Positions 1 to 8,754 of a stretch of DNA of 64,000 bases are shown piece by piece (position 1 is the stretch's first letter; every line of letters begins with the position of its first letter). Location: positions 1 to 64,000 of the forward strand of contig NZ_QGDS01000004.1 in the NCBI RefSeq assembly GCF_003149105.1, given 5' to 3'. The DNA is from Faecalicatena contorta. Its GTDB lineage: Bacteria > Bacillota > Clostridia > Lachnospirales > Lachnospiraceae. The notes under the pieces were generated by a model. It was not told where the DNA came from. It worked only from the letters and a program-made list of their open reading frames with translations, and did no database searches. A program made the translations under genes and the position numbers.

Positions 1-1
1 T

Positions 2-193
2 GAGGGATTTAACCGTCAGCTGCGAAAGGTTACGAAAAGCAAAACGATTTTCCCATCAGATGATAGTCTGCTGAAAATGCTATATCTGGCTATGATGGAT
101 ATCACCAAGAAATGGACCGGCCACCGGCAAGACTGGGGAATTATACATTCCCAACTAGAAATATACTTTGAAGAACGGCTAAACGGTCATTAA
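2..193 (+). CDS. IS256 (mutator) family transposase, C-terminal fragment cut by window start
   Basis: Reading from base 2, 63 codons run to a TAA at 191-193. The translation ends with the pattern typical of IS256-family DDE transposases: FNRQLRKVTKSK, then LLKMLYLAMM, then KKWTGHRQDWG and a final LEIYFEERL. The catalytic residues lie upstream, outside the window, so intactness cannot be judged. The transposase would catalyse cut-and-paste or copy-out transposition of its own element. It sits next to a zone containing two gene remnants (3.2-4.1 kb), which fits a region shaped by mobile DNA. Family assignment is by recognition of the C-terminal pattern. Confidence 0.85.
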   Translation, partial: EGFNRQLRKVTKSKTIFPSDDSLLKMLYLAMMDITKKWTGHRQDWGIIHSQLEIYFEERLNGH

Positions 194-257
194 AAATGAG
201 GCTGATTCTATCGGCTTTATTGACATGCTCTGAAATAGGGCTATAATACATACAAAA

Positions 258-283
258 GGCAAGGCCTGAAAAAAGGCCTTGCC
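258..283. terminator. Hairpin after the transposase gene
   Basis: A perfect 10-bp stem (258-267 with 274-283) around a purine loop lies 65 bases after the transposase stop. There is no strong T-run after it on the plus strand, so it may be a weak terminator or an IS-end structure. Confidence 0.5.
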
Positions 284-322
284 CAAGATGTAACTATCAA
301 CATATCTTATATCAGTTTTTGA

Positions 323-348
323 TTTTACACAAAACTTGAAGCTCTCTC
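323..348. repeat. Possible right terminal inverted repeat of the IS256-type element
   Basis: On the minus strand this reads GAGAGAGCTTC, then AAGTTTTGTGTAAAA, resembling IS256-family ends (GAGAG...TTTTGTGTAAA). It lies about 130 bases after the transposase stop. The left end is outside the window, so neither the pairing nor a target-site duplication can be checked. Confidence 0.4.
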
Positions 349-407
349 AAACTTGCCTTACCGCTTTACATTCTCAGTAGACCCTCACCGGGCTGCTTTT
401 AATTATC

Positions 408-845
408 TTATACGAAAACACATCCAGCTGGAAATTCTGGTGAACAAGCAGCTTCGTTAGGGATAACGTAATCTAATTCCGTCTTCCATAAACCATGTAA
501 ATTACAGTATGCATAAACGCATCCGCTCTTTACCTCATCAAATTCAACAACAGGCTTATCTCCCGGCTTAAGGTATTTTATCTCTACCTTGTCATCCGTT
601 ACAAGAGCAATCCACTCAATATAGTGTTCCTCCGTCATAGGATGAATGGTAGATCCCACCGTAACTTTAATCTTATCCTCAGATTCTGCTACATCTGGTA
701 CATGTTTCTCCTGGGCAGCATCTGTAGAATTGGCAGATAGTTTAGTCATGGGCTGTCCACAGCAAACCAGCTCTCCGCCACCCTTTTTAATTAAAGCAAC
801 CATATTTCCACAAAGTTCACAACGATAAAATTCAACATTAGACAT
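408..845 (-). CDS. dfx: Desulfoferrodoxin (superoxide reductase)
   Basis: 145-residue two-domain iron protein that reduces superoxide to peroxide without releasing oxygen, a typical anaerobe defence in the cytoplasm. The N-terminal desulforedoxin domain has the FeCys4 ligands CELC and the vicinal CC in ELVCCGQ. The C-terminal neelaredoxin domain has HPMTEEHYIEW and, near the end, CNLHGLW, which supply the His and Cys ligands of the active-site iron. Start: the frame opens upstream, but the ATG at 845 (MSNVEFYRC) has an AAAGGAAG ribosome site 7-8 bases ahead and matches the family N-terminus. It is monocistronic, between the IS remnant and the PAP2-like gene. Confidence 0.95.
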   Translation of the reverse strand: MSNVEFYRCELCGNMVALIKKGGGELVCCGQPMTKLSANSTDAAQEKHVPDVAESEDKIKVTVGSTIHPMTEEHYIEWIALVTDDKVEIKYLKPGDKPVVEFDEVKSGCVYAYCNLHGLWKTELDYVIPNEAACSPEFPAGCVFV

Positions 846-1043
846 ATATAGCACTTCCTTTCTTCTGATGTACATTTTTTATGGCCGTAAATGAAACATT
901 AAAACAGAATCATCCCTTTGCCTTTTTAACTAGTCTTACTAATCTTTATTATACGTGCTATTATTACAGATTGCAACCGAATTTCAACCATTTTAGAAAG
1001 GTCATAGTGATAGTAATTTCAGGAATGTTCTTTATTTACCTAA

Positions 1044-1625
1044 CTACATTATTACTAATGCAATAGCAAAAGATACAAAACATACAATACTGCCCGCCAG
1101 CAAATCCGTGGGCAAATGCCTTTTTAGTTTCAAAGATGCCCAAAAGCTCATTCCACCAATGAAAATACAAAAGGCAGCCATCTTCCAACTGACAAAATAA
1201 GTTAAAAATATGAGTGGTGCTGTGATACTGCAGGCATGTCCGCTTGCTCTTTTTTTCATGACCTTATTCAGAAAATCAAGAAGAACAACTGATAAGATAT
1301 AGGTATTAAAAATCAATTGAAGCTCTGAACTTACATTAGCCAGCACACCGTATACCGCAGCAATCAGATAACCTATCATAGAGCAAATAAATGCAAGATT
1401 CCTCTGCCCTGTACGGCCTTTCTCTTTCCAACCAGGAAGAACTTTCTGTAACGGATAGGCCAGAATCGGGCAAATACCAAGCCATATCAGTGACATCCAC
1501 AAATCCCTGACTCCATGAAAAATCGTCGGACACTTTTCATACAAAATTACCAGCATCAGTATAACTAACACCGGTGGGGCAGTAATTACACGAATACACT
1601 TAGCTATTTTTTCTTGATTATTCAT
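1044..1625 (-). CDS. PAP2-like integral membrane protein
   Basis: 193 residues, mostly hydrophobic, with about six predicted membrane segments. A segment RASGHACSITAP followed by KLKRHLPTDLLAGSIV resembles the second and third motifs of PAP2-type phosphatases (SGH, then R...H..D). The first motif (KxxxxxxRP) is not convincing, so catalytic activity is uncertain. The start codon overlaps the end of the upstream DegV-family gene by 8 bases, implying translational coupling. A lipid-phosphate role is possible because DegV proteins bind fatty acids, but this is inference. Confidence 0.6.
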   Translation of the reverse strand: MNNQEKIAKCIRVITAPPVLVILMLVILYEKCPTIFHGVRDLWMSLIWLGICPILAYPLQKVLPGWKEKGRTGQRNLAFICSMIGYLIAAVYGVLANVSSELQLIFNTYILSVVLLDFLNKVMKKRASGHACSITAPLIFLTYFVSWKMAAFCIFIGGMSFWASLKLKRHLPTDLLAGSIVCFVSFAIALVIM

Positions 1626-2508
1626 TTCTTATATCCCCCCAGAAAAATAAAGCCACTGTTCCCGGACCAGTATGACTGCCAATTGTGGTTCCCACATCAT
1701 TTATCTCCACGTGTCCTCTTAGATTTGGAAATCTGGCTTCCACTAATGATGCAACTTTACTGGCGTCTTCATAACAGCCTGCCTGAGATATATAACATTT
1801 CTCCGAATACCCAAGTCCTCCCACAGCATGCTGTTCCATACAGTCAACAATGGCATGAATCACTTTATTTTTGCTTCTGATCTTTTTTCTTGGAATTAAA
1901 TGTCCTTCCTGATCCATATTCAACAATGGACATATGCCAAGCATTCCACCCACAAAACCGCTGGTTTTTGAAATACGCCCACCTTTCACATAAAAAGACA
2001 AATCCGTGGAGAAAAACCAGTGATGCATTTCCAATTTGTGCTGTTCTGCCCACTCATTCACTTTCTCAATCGCTAAACCTTCGTCTCTCAACTCTGATAG
2101 TTTATCCATAATCAGTCCATAGCCAGAGGAGGCTCCTAAAGAATCCACAATATAGATTTTTCTTTCCGGATACCTTTCTTCCAGGGTTTCTTTCGCAATA
2201 TTAGCTGAATTTATAACCCCGGATAAACCAGAAGACAGGCATACATGCAGAATATCTTTTCCCTGTTTCAGAAACTCTTCAAAATAACGTTCAAACTCCT
2301 CTGCATTTACCTGTGATGTTTTTGTTTCTGCCCCCGCTTTCATGGCTTCATAAAAATCCGAAAACGACACTGACTGTCCCAGGTCATCGTTATACTCTTT
2401 TCCATCTAACTCATAATGAAAACATATATATGCGATATTACTTTTCTCAAAATGCTCCGCTGTCAGATCAGCTGTCGAACAGCAGCTGATGATATAATCC
2501 GAATTCAT
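1618..2508 (-). CDS. DegV family fatty acid-binding protein
   Basis: 296 residues. DegV/FakB proteins bind a fatty acid and present it to the FakA kinase; the physiological role of many paralogues is unknown. Recognisable family features are the N-terminal SCCSTADLT (binding-site Ser/Thr), HVCLSSGLSG, IYIVDSLGASSGYG, and the KGGRISKTSGFVGGMLGICP core, with a C-terminal GTTIGSHTGPG. Start: the ATG at 2508 has GGAGG 10 bases ahead; an earlier in-frame start lies before that site and is unlikely. It is first in a two-gene unit with the PAP2-like gene and is transcribed divergently from a TetR regulator across a palindrome. Confidence 0.9.
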   Translation of the reverse strand: MNSDYIISCCSTADLTAEHFEKSNIAYICFHYELDGKEYNDDLGQSVSFSDFYEAMKAGAETKTSQVNAEEFERYFEEFLKQGKDILHVCLSSGLSGVINSANIAKETLEERYPERKIYIVDSLGASSGYGLIMDKLSELRDEGLAIEKVNEWAEQHKLEMHHWFFSTDLSFYVKGGRISKTSGFVGGMLGICPLLNMDQEGHLIPRKKIRSKNKVIHAIVDCMEQHAVGGLGYSEKCYISQAGCYEDASKVASLVEARFPNLRGHVEINDVGTTIGSHTGPGTVALFFWGDIRNE

Positions 2509-2556
2509 AAATAAATCGCCTCCTTGCTTACGCTCTTTCATTCAGTTATAATAGCT

Positions 2557-2575
2557 ATGTTACAAATTGTAACAT
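2557..2575. promoter_or_regulatory. 19-bp palindrome, candidate TetR operator
   Basis: ATGTTACAA-ATT-GTAACAT is a palindrome with a single central asymmetry, in the 127-base gap between the divergent degV and tetR genes. A further half-site-like TGTTACAAAA lies at 2611-2620. Placement and symmetry fit autoregulation by the adjacent TetR protein. Confidence 0.7.
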
Positions 2576-2635
2576 CTGATGTTTTTTGATTCAATATTCG
2601 AATCCACAACTGTTACAAAAGGGGGCTTTTTGTTC

Positions 2636-3172
2636 ATGGAAAACACAAAAAACGCAGCTAACCAGATTGCAAAGGAATGCCTGGTCACTGCGCTCATACA
2701 ATTATTGAAAGAAAAGAATCTGTCCGAAATCACCATTTCAGAATTAGCCAGCAAGGCTGGCGTATCCAGAATGACTTACTATCGAAATTATACAACAAAA
2801 GAAGATATCTTTATACGTCATCTGCAAGAAATTTTTGAAGCATACCGTCAGGAATTTTATGAACAGGACTGCCAGACCGAATTCTTTGATATGCCCAATA
2901 TGCTGCATTGCTTTCATTATTTTTCTGTTTATAAAGAGTTTTTAAATACCCTGTTCGCCAGCGGTATGGGGCATCTGTTTTTAACTAAGCTGTCTGATTA
3001 CATCCTGTCAATCTGGTACCATGACTCCGACTCTATAAGGCGCTATTATACTCTGCAGGCTTTCGCAGGGTCTCTATATAATGTTTATTTATCCTGGTCC
3101 TCAGATCATTCTGCTCTCTCAGATGAGGAACTGGCTGGTATTATTTGTTCTATCTATAAAAAACCCCATTAA
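2636..3172 (+). CDS. TetR/AcrR family transcriptional regulator
   Basis: 178 residues. The N-terminal helix-turn-helix (residues about 10-55) reads TISELASKAGVSRMTYYRNYTTKE, the classic TetR pattern. The C-terminal ligand-binding part is helical and shows no recognisable effector signature. Start: the ATG at 2636 (MENTKN) follows AAAGGGGG and places the helix-turn-helix correctly; the frame is open further upstream but would overlap the promoter region. It probably represses the divergent degV/PAP2-like pair and itself through the 2557-2575 palindrome; an acyl or lipophilic ligand is conceivable but not shown. Confidence 0.88.
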   Translation: MENTKNAANQIAKECLVTALIQLLKEKNLSEITISELASKAGVSRMTYYRNYTTKEDIFIRHLQEIFEAYRQEFYEQDCQTEFFDMPNMLHCFHYFSVYKEFLNTLFASGMGHLFLTKLSDYILSIWYHDSDSIRRYYTLQAFAGSLYNVYLSWSSDHSALSDEELAGIICSIYKKPH

Positions 3173-3253
3173 TGGGCAAAACAAATATAATTACCTTGGT
3201 AATACTGACGTTTCTCCTTGCAAAAATTCATAAAGAAGACTTTCTGACTGTGC

Positions 3254-3853
3254 TTATACATATTGTTTCAAATCTTCCATGGCTTTATCATCGAGTTTTG
3301 ACTTGTCAATTTTGGCATATTTCAGATATTTCCGCCAAACCAGAATCAGGATGAAGCCTACTACGATGACTGCTGTCAGGAAATAGAAGAAGTAACGGAA
3401 TCCCGCTGCACCTGGATGATTATCAATAATATTCCCGGCGAGGAGGGAAACAAATGTCTCCGGAATCGCACCGGACATACAAATCAGTCCTGCAGCAGTA
3501 CCGGAATATTCAACAGGTACTGCGCCCTCGCTCATCATAGTCCATGCCATTGCATAATTCATATGGAATATAATAGTAAATTGACAGGCAAAATACATGG
3601 TTGCAGAACGAAACCAGGCAAATAATCCATACAGCAGGATTCTTTAATACTTTCGCAAGCCCCTTGAATGAACCCCTGTCTGCTCTAAGTATCATTTTCT
3701 CGTCTTTCACCGCAAAGAATGCAAATATTCCCATTGCAATATTCACAAATGCATAAAACAGAATAACATACTTCATTGCATGGACTTCATTTGCCATCCT
3801 TGAAGCTCCCCAGTTAAAAAAGGCTACCGCAAATGGTATAATTATAAGGATTA
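3254..3853 (-). pseudogene. Remnant of an MFS transporter (C-terminal half, internally deleted)
   Basis: Minus-strand coding similarity to an MFS carrier (glycerol-3-phosphate/oxalate-like pattern) begins at about 3853 with IPFAVAFFNWGASRM, continues in one frame to SIYYYIPY near 3570, then resumes in another frame with EGAVPVEYSGTAAGLICM and AGNIIDNHPG to the stop at 3254. The N-terminal half is missing, and compared with family members roughly 50-60 residues are missing at the frame change. It abuts a second remnant on the other strand. Not expected to be functional. Confidence 0.75.
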
Positions 3854-3854
3854 T

Positions 3855-4133
3855 ATGTCAGATGACATCTCACTCCAACAGTTTAAAGAAATCCTGCTGG
3901 ATCAAATGTTTTTAAACGAACCACTCAAGCCTTATCGCCTAACTACTCAAGATATCTAAAAAACCGTTCAGATTAAGGAAGAAAAATATGATACCTGGAA
4001 ATAGAATTATGGGCATTCGCCAGACTACAGTATTGTAAAAGAGAGAAGAATAGAGGGATGTGATTCGATTGAACTACATATGGACATTCAAAATGGTATC
4101 ATCCGTGGTATTGATATTTATGGTGACTATTTC
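3855..4133 (+). pseudogene. Remnant of a lipoate-protein ligase (C-terminal part)
   Basis: A single frame with two internal stops encodes SLQQFKEILLDQMF, stop, KEEKYDTWK, stop (where family members have TWEWNYG, so a Trp codon became TAG), then NYGHSPDYS, KERRIEGCDSIELHMD and GIIRGIDIYGDYF. This matches the C-terminal accessory domain of LplA-type ligases, which attach lipoate to E2 and GcvH proteins. The catalytic domain is absent and the end merges into the 3' end of the Nudix gene. A 34-codon open stretch with a plausible ribosome site starts it, but as a protein it would be a fragment. Confidence 0.75.
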
Positions 4134-4138
4134 TATTC

Positions 4139-4528
4139 TTATAAAAGGCTATTTTTTAATCTTTCTACTAATTTTATATCTGCTGGCAACCATTCCACAC
4201 TATCAATATTTTCTCTTCCGAGCCATTTTATAACCTTATGCTCATTTAACATAATATTTCCCTCTGTAATTTTGCACAGATAACATTGCATTATTAAATG
4301 AAACTCCAAATAATCATATTCCACTGTATCAAACAAATCATTTACTTGTATCTCTATTCCCAGCTCTTCTTTTATCTCTCTATGCAAAGCCTCTTGCGGA
4401 GTTTCACCTATTTCTATTTTTCCTCCAGGAAATTCCCAGTTTCCTTCAAATTCCCCATATCCTCTTTGTGCTGATAAAACTTGACCGTCTTTTTGTAATA
4501 TTGCTGCGACTACATTAATCTTTCTCAT
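4139..4528 (-). CDS. Nudix hydrolase, MutT-like (deoxy)nucleoside triphosphate pyrophosphohydrolase
   Basis: 129 residues with a complete Nudix box, GGKIEIGETPQEALHREIKEELGIEI split as GGK-x5-E-x7-REIKEELG, preceded by the MutT-like WEFPGG. Such enzymes hydrolyse modified or excess NTPs/dNTPs to monophosphates; the substrate cannot be told from sequence. Its ATG overlaps the stop region of the upstream HNH endonuclease gene by 4 bases, so the two are translationally coupled, and a link with modified nucleotides or DNA is attractive. The 3' end lies against the lplA remnant. Confidence 0.9.
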   Translation of the reverse strand: MRKINVVAAILQKDGQVLSAQRGYGEFEGNWEFPGGKIEIGETPQEALHREIKEELGIEIQVNDLFDTVEYDYLEFHLIMQCYLCKITEGNIMLNEHKVIKWLGRENIDSVEWLPADIKLVERLKNSLL

Positions 4529-5421
4529 ATGTACATCTTCTCCAATTCTTCATAGGATATGAGTATACCTGCTTTTTGTAATGCTTCTTTTCTTCTTTGA
4601 TATAATTTTTGAAGTATTATTCTAAAATCTCTACCATAATGAATTTCATTATGACAGTTACTACATAATGAAACTATATTAGCTTCTACATCCAACGAAA
4701 ACAAAAATTGGTCCGAAAATTTCAACGGTATCAAATGATGTGGCTCTGTATACTTTTTATTTACATTTTTTCTTAAAAATGTTGGATGATCTTGATCCAC
4801 TTCACATTCATAATTAGCGTATGCTAACGCTCTTAATGCTGTTTGTTTATTCCTATTATAGACTGATACGTTTTCACACAAGATAGGTGCTTGCTTTTCC
4901 TTAGGTTCTGGAACATATATATAATCTATTAAAATTTCTGACTCCTCTATTTTATTAAACGTCTCAATTAATTCAACATCCTTTTGCTTCTCAACTAGGT
5001 CTAATTCTTTATCAATAATTTTTAATGGAAACATCCATACTCTTCTTTTATTTCCTTCATCGTCCTTCTGCATATCCATATAAGGATCATCTGCGAGCTT
5101 AACTTCTCCCCTATAAATATATCTGTTCTTATATTCGACTTCAAATAAATGTATTTTGACATTATTGTGTGTTGATTCATACAAGGTTTTGTTTTGATTG
5201 CCTTTTAATGTCTGGTCTCCTATCTTACCCATACCGGTGTAATAAAGTACATCTTTTTTCCACACATCCTGATACAATTTTTTTGTTTTATCAGAAACAA
5301 GCACAAGTGTTCCTGTCTTTTTTGATCTCCGCATACCTCCCATATTTCCGCACTGAAACTTCTCTACGATTTCTGTGTTTGTCAATATTGTTCCTCTTGC
5401 TATTTGAAGATCAAATTGCAT
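4525..5421 (-). CDS. HNH endonuclease with SRA-like N-terminal domain (putative modification-dependent restriction enzyme)
   Basis: 298 residues. The C-terminal HNH nuclease (about residues 215-265) has EPHHLIPL, then N..SLCSNCHNEIH, giving the His-Asn-His metal centre and a CxxC pair. The N-terminal part (about 1-150), with GNMGGMRRSKKTGTLVLVSD, YYTGMGKIGDQ and HLFEVEYK, resembles the SRA-like domain of ScoMcrA-type enzymes that bind 5-methylcytosine or phosphorothioate DNA. I infer a type IV restriction (anti-phage or anti-foreign-DNA) role. No modification enzyme is adjacent, as expected for type IV systems. It forms a unit with the Nudix gene. The gene and its surroundings are AT-rich by eye, suggesting transfer. 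Confidence 0.82.
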   Translation of the reverse strand: MQFDLQIARGTILTNTEIVEKFQCGNMGGMRRSKKTGTLVLVSDKTKKLYQDVWKKDVLYYTGMGKIGDQTLKGNQNKTLYESTHNNVKIHLFEVEYKNRYIYRGEVKLADDPYMDMQKDDEGNKRRVWMFPLKIIDKELDLVEKQKDVELIETFNKIEESEILIDYIYVPEPKEKQAPILCENVSVYNRNKQTALRALAYANYECEVDQDHPTFLRKNVNKKYTEPHHLIPLKFSDQFLFSLDVEANIVSLCSNCHNEIHYGRDFRIILQKLYQRRKEALQKAGILISYEELEKMYI

Positions 5422-5548
5422 TCTATCACCTCATTTTATTGAATCTTTTAATATTTTTTTGTTATCAATATAAAAGTGCTCCTATATATTATTTACTAAA
5501 ATTCTTTATACCAATTTGACACCTTTCATTAATTATAATATAAATACT

Positions 5549-5583
5549 AAAAAAATGACAGATAATCTTAAAGACCATCTGCC
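5549..5583 (-). terminator. Rho-independent terminator of guaA
   Basis: On the minus strand, GGCAGAT...ATCTGTC (5577-5583 with 5557-5563) with an inner GTCTT/AAGAT pairing is followed by ATTTTTTT, 27 bases after the guaA stop. Confidence 0.8.
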
Positions 5584-5609
5584 ATTACATATACCACATT
5601 TACAATTTA

Positions 5610-7157
5610 TTATTCAAACTCAATCGTCCCCGGTGGTTTCCCCGTCAGATCATACACTACTCGATTAACATGTCCCACCTCATTCACTATCCTACTTGTC
5701 ACCTTATGCAGCACCTCCCAAGGCACCTCCGCAGCTTCCGCAGTCATAAAATCAATCGTATTCACAGCCCGCAACGCAACTGCATAGTCATAGGTCCTCT
5801 CATCCCCCATAACTCCCACAGACCGCATATTTGTAAGTGCCGCAAAATACTGTCCCACAATCTTATTCATCCCAGCTGCATCTATTTCTTCACGGTAAAT
5901 AGCATCCGCATCCTGTACTATCTTCACCTTCTCAGCCGTAACATCTCCAATAATCCGGATCCCAAGCCCTGGCCCCGGGAACGGTTGTCTGAACACCAGT
6001 TTCTCCGGTATCCCAAGCTCCAGTCCTGCCCGGCGTACTTCGTCCTTAAACAAATCTCTCAGCGGCTCAATAATCTCCTTGAAATCAACGTAATCCGGCA
6101 GACCGCCTACGTTATGATGTGATTTAATCACTGCCGACTCACCGCCCAGGCCGCTTTCCACTACGTCCGGATAAATAGTTCCCTGAACCAGGAAATCTAC
6201 AGTCCCTATCTTTTTCGCCTCTTCCTCAAACACACGGATAAATTCTTCCCCTATAATCTTACGCTTTTCCTCTGGCTCTACCACGCCTGCCAGTTTAGCA
6301 TAAAATCTTTCCTGTGCGTTAACTCTAATAAAGTTAAGGTCATATATCCCATCCGCACCAAATATTCTCTCTACTTCATCGCCTTCATCTTTCCGCAGCA
6401 GACCATGATCCACAAATACACAAGTCAACTGAGATCCAACCGCTCTTGACAGCAATACCGCCGCTACAGATGAATCAACACCGCCTGACAATGCACAAAG
6501 TACCTTTCCACTCCCGACTTTCTCTTTGATTCCCTTTATGGTCTCTTCCACAAATGCATCCATTCTCCAGTCACCGGCGCACCCACATACATTTTTCACA
6601 AAGTTATTTATCATCTTTGTTCCTTCTACTGTATGAAGTACTTCCGGATGGAACTGAATCGCATATAGCTTGTCCGCCTCGTTTTCTGCTGCCGCCACCG
6701 GACAGTCCGCCGTGTGCGCTGTAATTTCAAACCCTGGTGCCACCTGGGAAACCGCATCAAAATGACTCATCCAGCAAATCGTAGATGCCGCTACATCTGC
6801 AAATACTTTTGATGACGTCTTATCAATCAGCACTTCTGTTTTTCCATATTCACGTACATCCGCACGTCCTACCTTGCCGCCCAGCACATGCATCATAAGC
6901 TGTGCGCCATAGCACAGGCCAAGAACTGGAATTCCCAATTCAAACAGTTCCTTTGTATAAGTTGGAGAATCCGCCTCATAACAGCTATTCGGTCCTCCGG
7001 TCAAAATAATCCCCTTGGGGTTCATTTCTTTTATTTTCTCTATATCTACCTTATAAGAGTAGATTTCGCAGTACACATTACATTCTCTAACGCGTCTTGC
7101 GACTAACTGATTATACTGCCCGCCAAAATCAAGGACAATGACTAATTCGTTTTTCAA
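5610..7157 (-). CDS. guaA: GMP synthase (glutamine-hydrolysing)
   Basis: Converts XMP to GMP with ATP and glutamine. The N-terminal glutamine amidotransferase domain (1-200) has the nucleophile in GLCYGAQ and the His-Glu of QFHPEV. The ATP-pyrophosphatase domain has the P-loop SGGVDSSV, and the C-terminal dimerisation domain ends KPPGTIEFE. Start: the frame is open to an ATG at 7175, but that codon overlaps the AGGAGG sequence; a TTG at 7157 lies 7 bases after AGGAGG and gives the family N-terminus ([16 protein letters not shown]), so I place the start there, 515 residues. A sigma-A-type promoter lies upstream and no purine riboswitch was seen. Confidence 0.97.
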   Translation of the reverse strand: MKNELVIVLDFGGQYNQLVARRVRECNVYCEIYSYKVDIEKIKEMNPKGIILTGGPNSCYEADSPTYTKELFELGIPVLGLCYGAQLMMHVLGGKVGRADVREYGKTEVLIDKTSSKVFADVAASTICWMSHFDAVSQVAPGFEITAHTADCPVAAAENEADKLYAIQFHPEVLHTVEGTKMINNFVKNVCGCAGDWRMDAFVEETIKGIKEKVGSGKVLCALSGGVDSSVAAVLLSRAVGSQLTCVFVDHGLLRKDEGDEVERIFGADGIYDLNFIRVNAQERFYAKLAGVVEPEEKRKIIGEEFIRVFEEEAKKIGTVDFLVQGTIYPDVVESGLGGESAVIKSHHNVGGLPDYVDFKEIIEPLRDLFKDEVRRAGLELGIPEKLVFRQPFPGPGLGIRIIGDVTAEKVKIVQDADAIYREEIDAAGMNKIVGQYFAALTNMRSVGVMGDERTYDYAVALRAVNTIDFMTAEAAEVPWEVLHKVTSRIVNEVGHVNRVVYDLTGKPPGTIEFE

Positions 7158-7212
7158 ATTTATCCTCCTGGTCAAAATACGACATGAACTTCTCTTTTTA
7201 ATTTACTTTCCT

Positions 7213-7241
7213 ATTATAATGTAGCATTTTTAGATTTACAA
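7213..7241 (-). promoter_or_regulatory. Sigma-A-type promoter of guaA
   Basis: On the minus strand, TTGTAA (7236-7241), a 17-base spacer and TATAAT (7213-7218), about 55 bases upstream of the TTG start. Confidence 0.7.
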
Positions 7242-7273
7242 TACTCTATTTTAAAAAACTACAAAGGCGGCAA

Positions 7274-7300
7274 CTGCAAAAGGGACTGTCCCTTTTGCAG
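7274..7300. repeat. 27-bp palindrome of the GGGACTGTCCC repeat family
   Basis: CTGCAAAAGGGAC-T-GTCCCTTTTGCAG is perfect around its central base. It lies 57 bases after the 3' end of the MATE gene. The 19 bases that follow on the plus strand (7301-7319) recur with one mismatch at 33879-33897 beside a related palindrome. It could act as a terminator for the MATE gene. Confidence 0.75.
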
Positions 7301-7356
7301 TTCATTTTCAGAATATTCTCAAATTTTACCATTACACGCTGGTTTTCTTCTTATAT

Positions 7357-8712
7357 CTATATAGTTCGTATCATCTTCCATTTTCCTTTGTGATAGCGTA
7401 CTGTCATGCACACAGCTCTGAAGCACCAGTCTATTACCATGGCTACCCAGATTCCAAATACTCCCAGGCCCATGTATCTGCCAAGTATATAGCTGAATGC
7501 AATTCTAAATATCCACATGGAAATGATGGAAATTATCATTGTTATTTTTGCATCTCCGGCAGCACGCAATGTTACGGGCACTGTAAATGCCATGGGCCAT
7601 ACAAGCATACAACTGATACTGTGGAAGTATATGATATGTTTTGTGGTCTCAGCGGTCAAATGTGATAAATGATAGGCCTTTAATATCAGAGGCAGCAGCC
7701 CAAAGATGATTGCATTGGTAACCCACATGGCTGCATAAGTTATCCCAACCAGTTTTTTTGTATAGTAATGGGCCTGCTCATAGTCTCCTGCCCCTACACA
7801 CCGGGCAATTACCGGCGGAATAGCCAGGCATAATGCCATTCCCGGCAATATTTGAAACAGTGCCACGGCGTTGCTGACTGCATTTGCGGCAATTGCATAT
7901 GTACCCATGGAGGACACCAGGTTCAGCACTAATATTTTCCCCAGCTGAAACATACTGTTTTCCATGCCGTTTGGTACGCCAATGGACAGGATGCGCCGTA
8001 TCATTCTCCAGTCCGGGCGGTAACGGAGGCTCCGGCTGATATGAAGTTTTCGTTTTTCGTTTGTAAGCAAAGAGATAATTACTACCGCCGCAACAATTCT
8101 AGACACTAGTGTTGGAATTGCCACACCCTCGGTTCCCCGGTGAAAGCCATACATCAAAATTGCATTCCCGCTGATATTAATAATATTCATAAGAAAGGAA
8201 ACCTGCATAGAGACTTTGGAATTTCCCATCATCCGGAATGTAGCGGCTCCGGCATTGTAAAGTGCTATGAACGGGATGGATGCAGTTACGATCATTAGAT
8301 ATGTATTTGCATGGGCCATAACGTCGGCATCTATTGCTCCAAACACTATATGTAAGATAAACCATTTCCCACAATAGACAATCACCATAATGACAAGTGC
8401 TATACCGGTAATGAACCAGACAATCTGATTGGATGCTTCACAGGCCAGTTTTTCATTTTGCTGTCCAAGGTACTGCCCTGCTATTACTGCGCCTCCTGTT
8501 GCAAGAGCTGCGAAGGCATTGACAAAGAGTACCATGATGTTATCTACCAGCGATACCCCCGATACCGCCGCCTCTCCAACGCCTGCTACCATAATGGAAG
8601 CCGCCATTCCCACCAGCACTGCGAGAAACTGCTCAATAATCAGGGGAATAATCAGTGATACCAATGTTTTGTTATTAAACAAATAATTACTTCTGTCTAC
8701 TTTCATTTTCAT
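7357..8712 (-). CDS. MATE family efflux transporter
   Basis: 451 residues and about 12 membrane segments. It opens after a short polar leader with SLIIPLIIEQFLAVLVGMA and keeps the duplicated MATE architecture, with GQYLGQ in the first half and AAGDAK...IISMWIFRI in the second. MATE proteins export cationic drugs or metabolites using a Na+ or H+ gradient; the substrate is unknown. Start: the ATG at 8712 (MKMKVDRSN) has AGGA 8 bases ahead; an ATG-like start further upstream would overlap that site. Monocistronic, with repeat elements on both sides. Confidence 0.92.
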   Translation of the reverse strand: MKMKVDRSNYLFNNKTLVSLIIPLIIEQFLAVLVGMAASIMVAGVGEAAVSGVSLVDNIMVLFVNAFAALATGGAVIAGQYLGQQNEKLACEASNQIVWFITGIALVIMVIVYCGKWFILHIVFGAIDADVMAHANTYLMIVTASIPFIALYNAGAATFRMMGNSKVSMQVSFLMNIINISGNAILMYGFHRGTEGVAIPTLVSRIVAAVVIISLLTNEKRKLHISRSLRYRPDWRMIRRILSIGVPNGMENSMFQLGKILVLNLVSSMGTYAIAANAVSNAVALFQILPGMALCLAIPPVIARCVGAGDYEQAHYYTKKLVGITYAAMWVTNAIIFGLLPLILKAYHLSHLTAETTKHIIYFHSISCMLVWPMAFTVPVTLRAAGDAKITMIISIISMWIFRIAFSYILGRYMGLGVFGIWVAMVIDWCFRAVCMTVRYHKGKWKMIRTI

Positions 8713-8754
8713 AATCTCATTCCTAATATTAGCCACCCAGGCTTATACATTACA

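Noticed and set aside
3855-3959. Stand-alone 34-residue protein
   Set aside because: It has a plausible ribosome site, but the frame continues the lplA similarity past the stop, so it is a fragment of a broken gene.
7158-7260. Purine riboswitch upstream of guaA
   Set aside because: The leader is only about 50 bases from the -10 box to the start and shows no conserved aptamer core.
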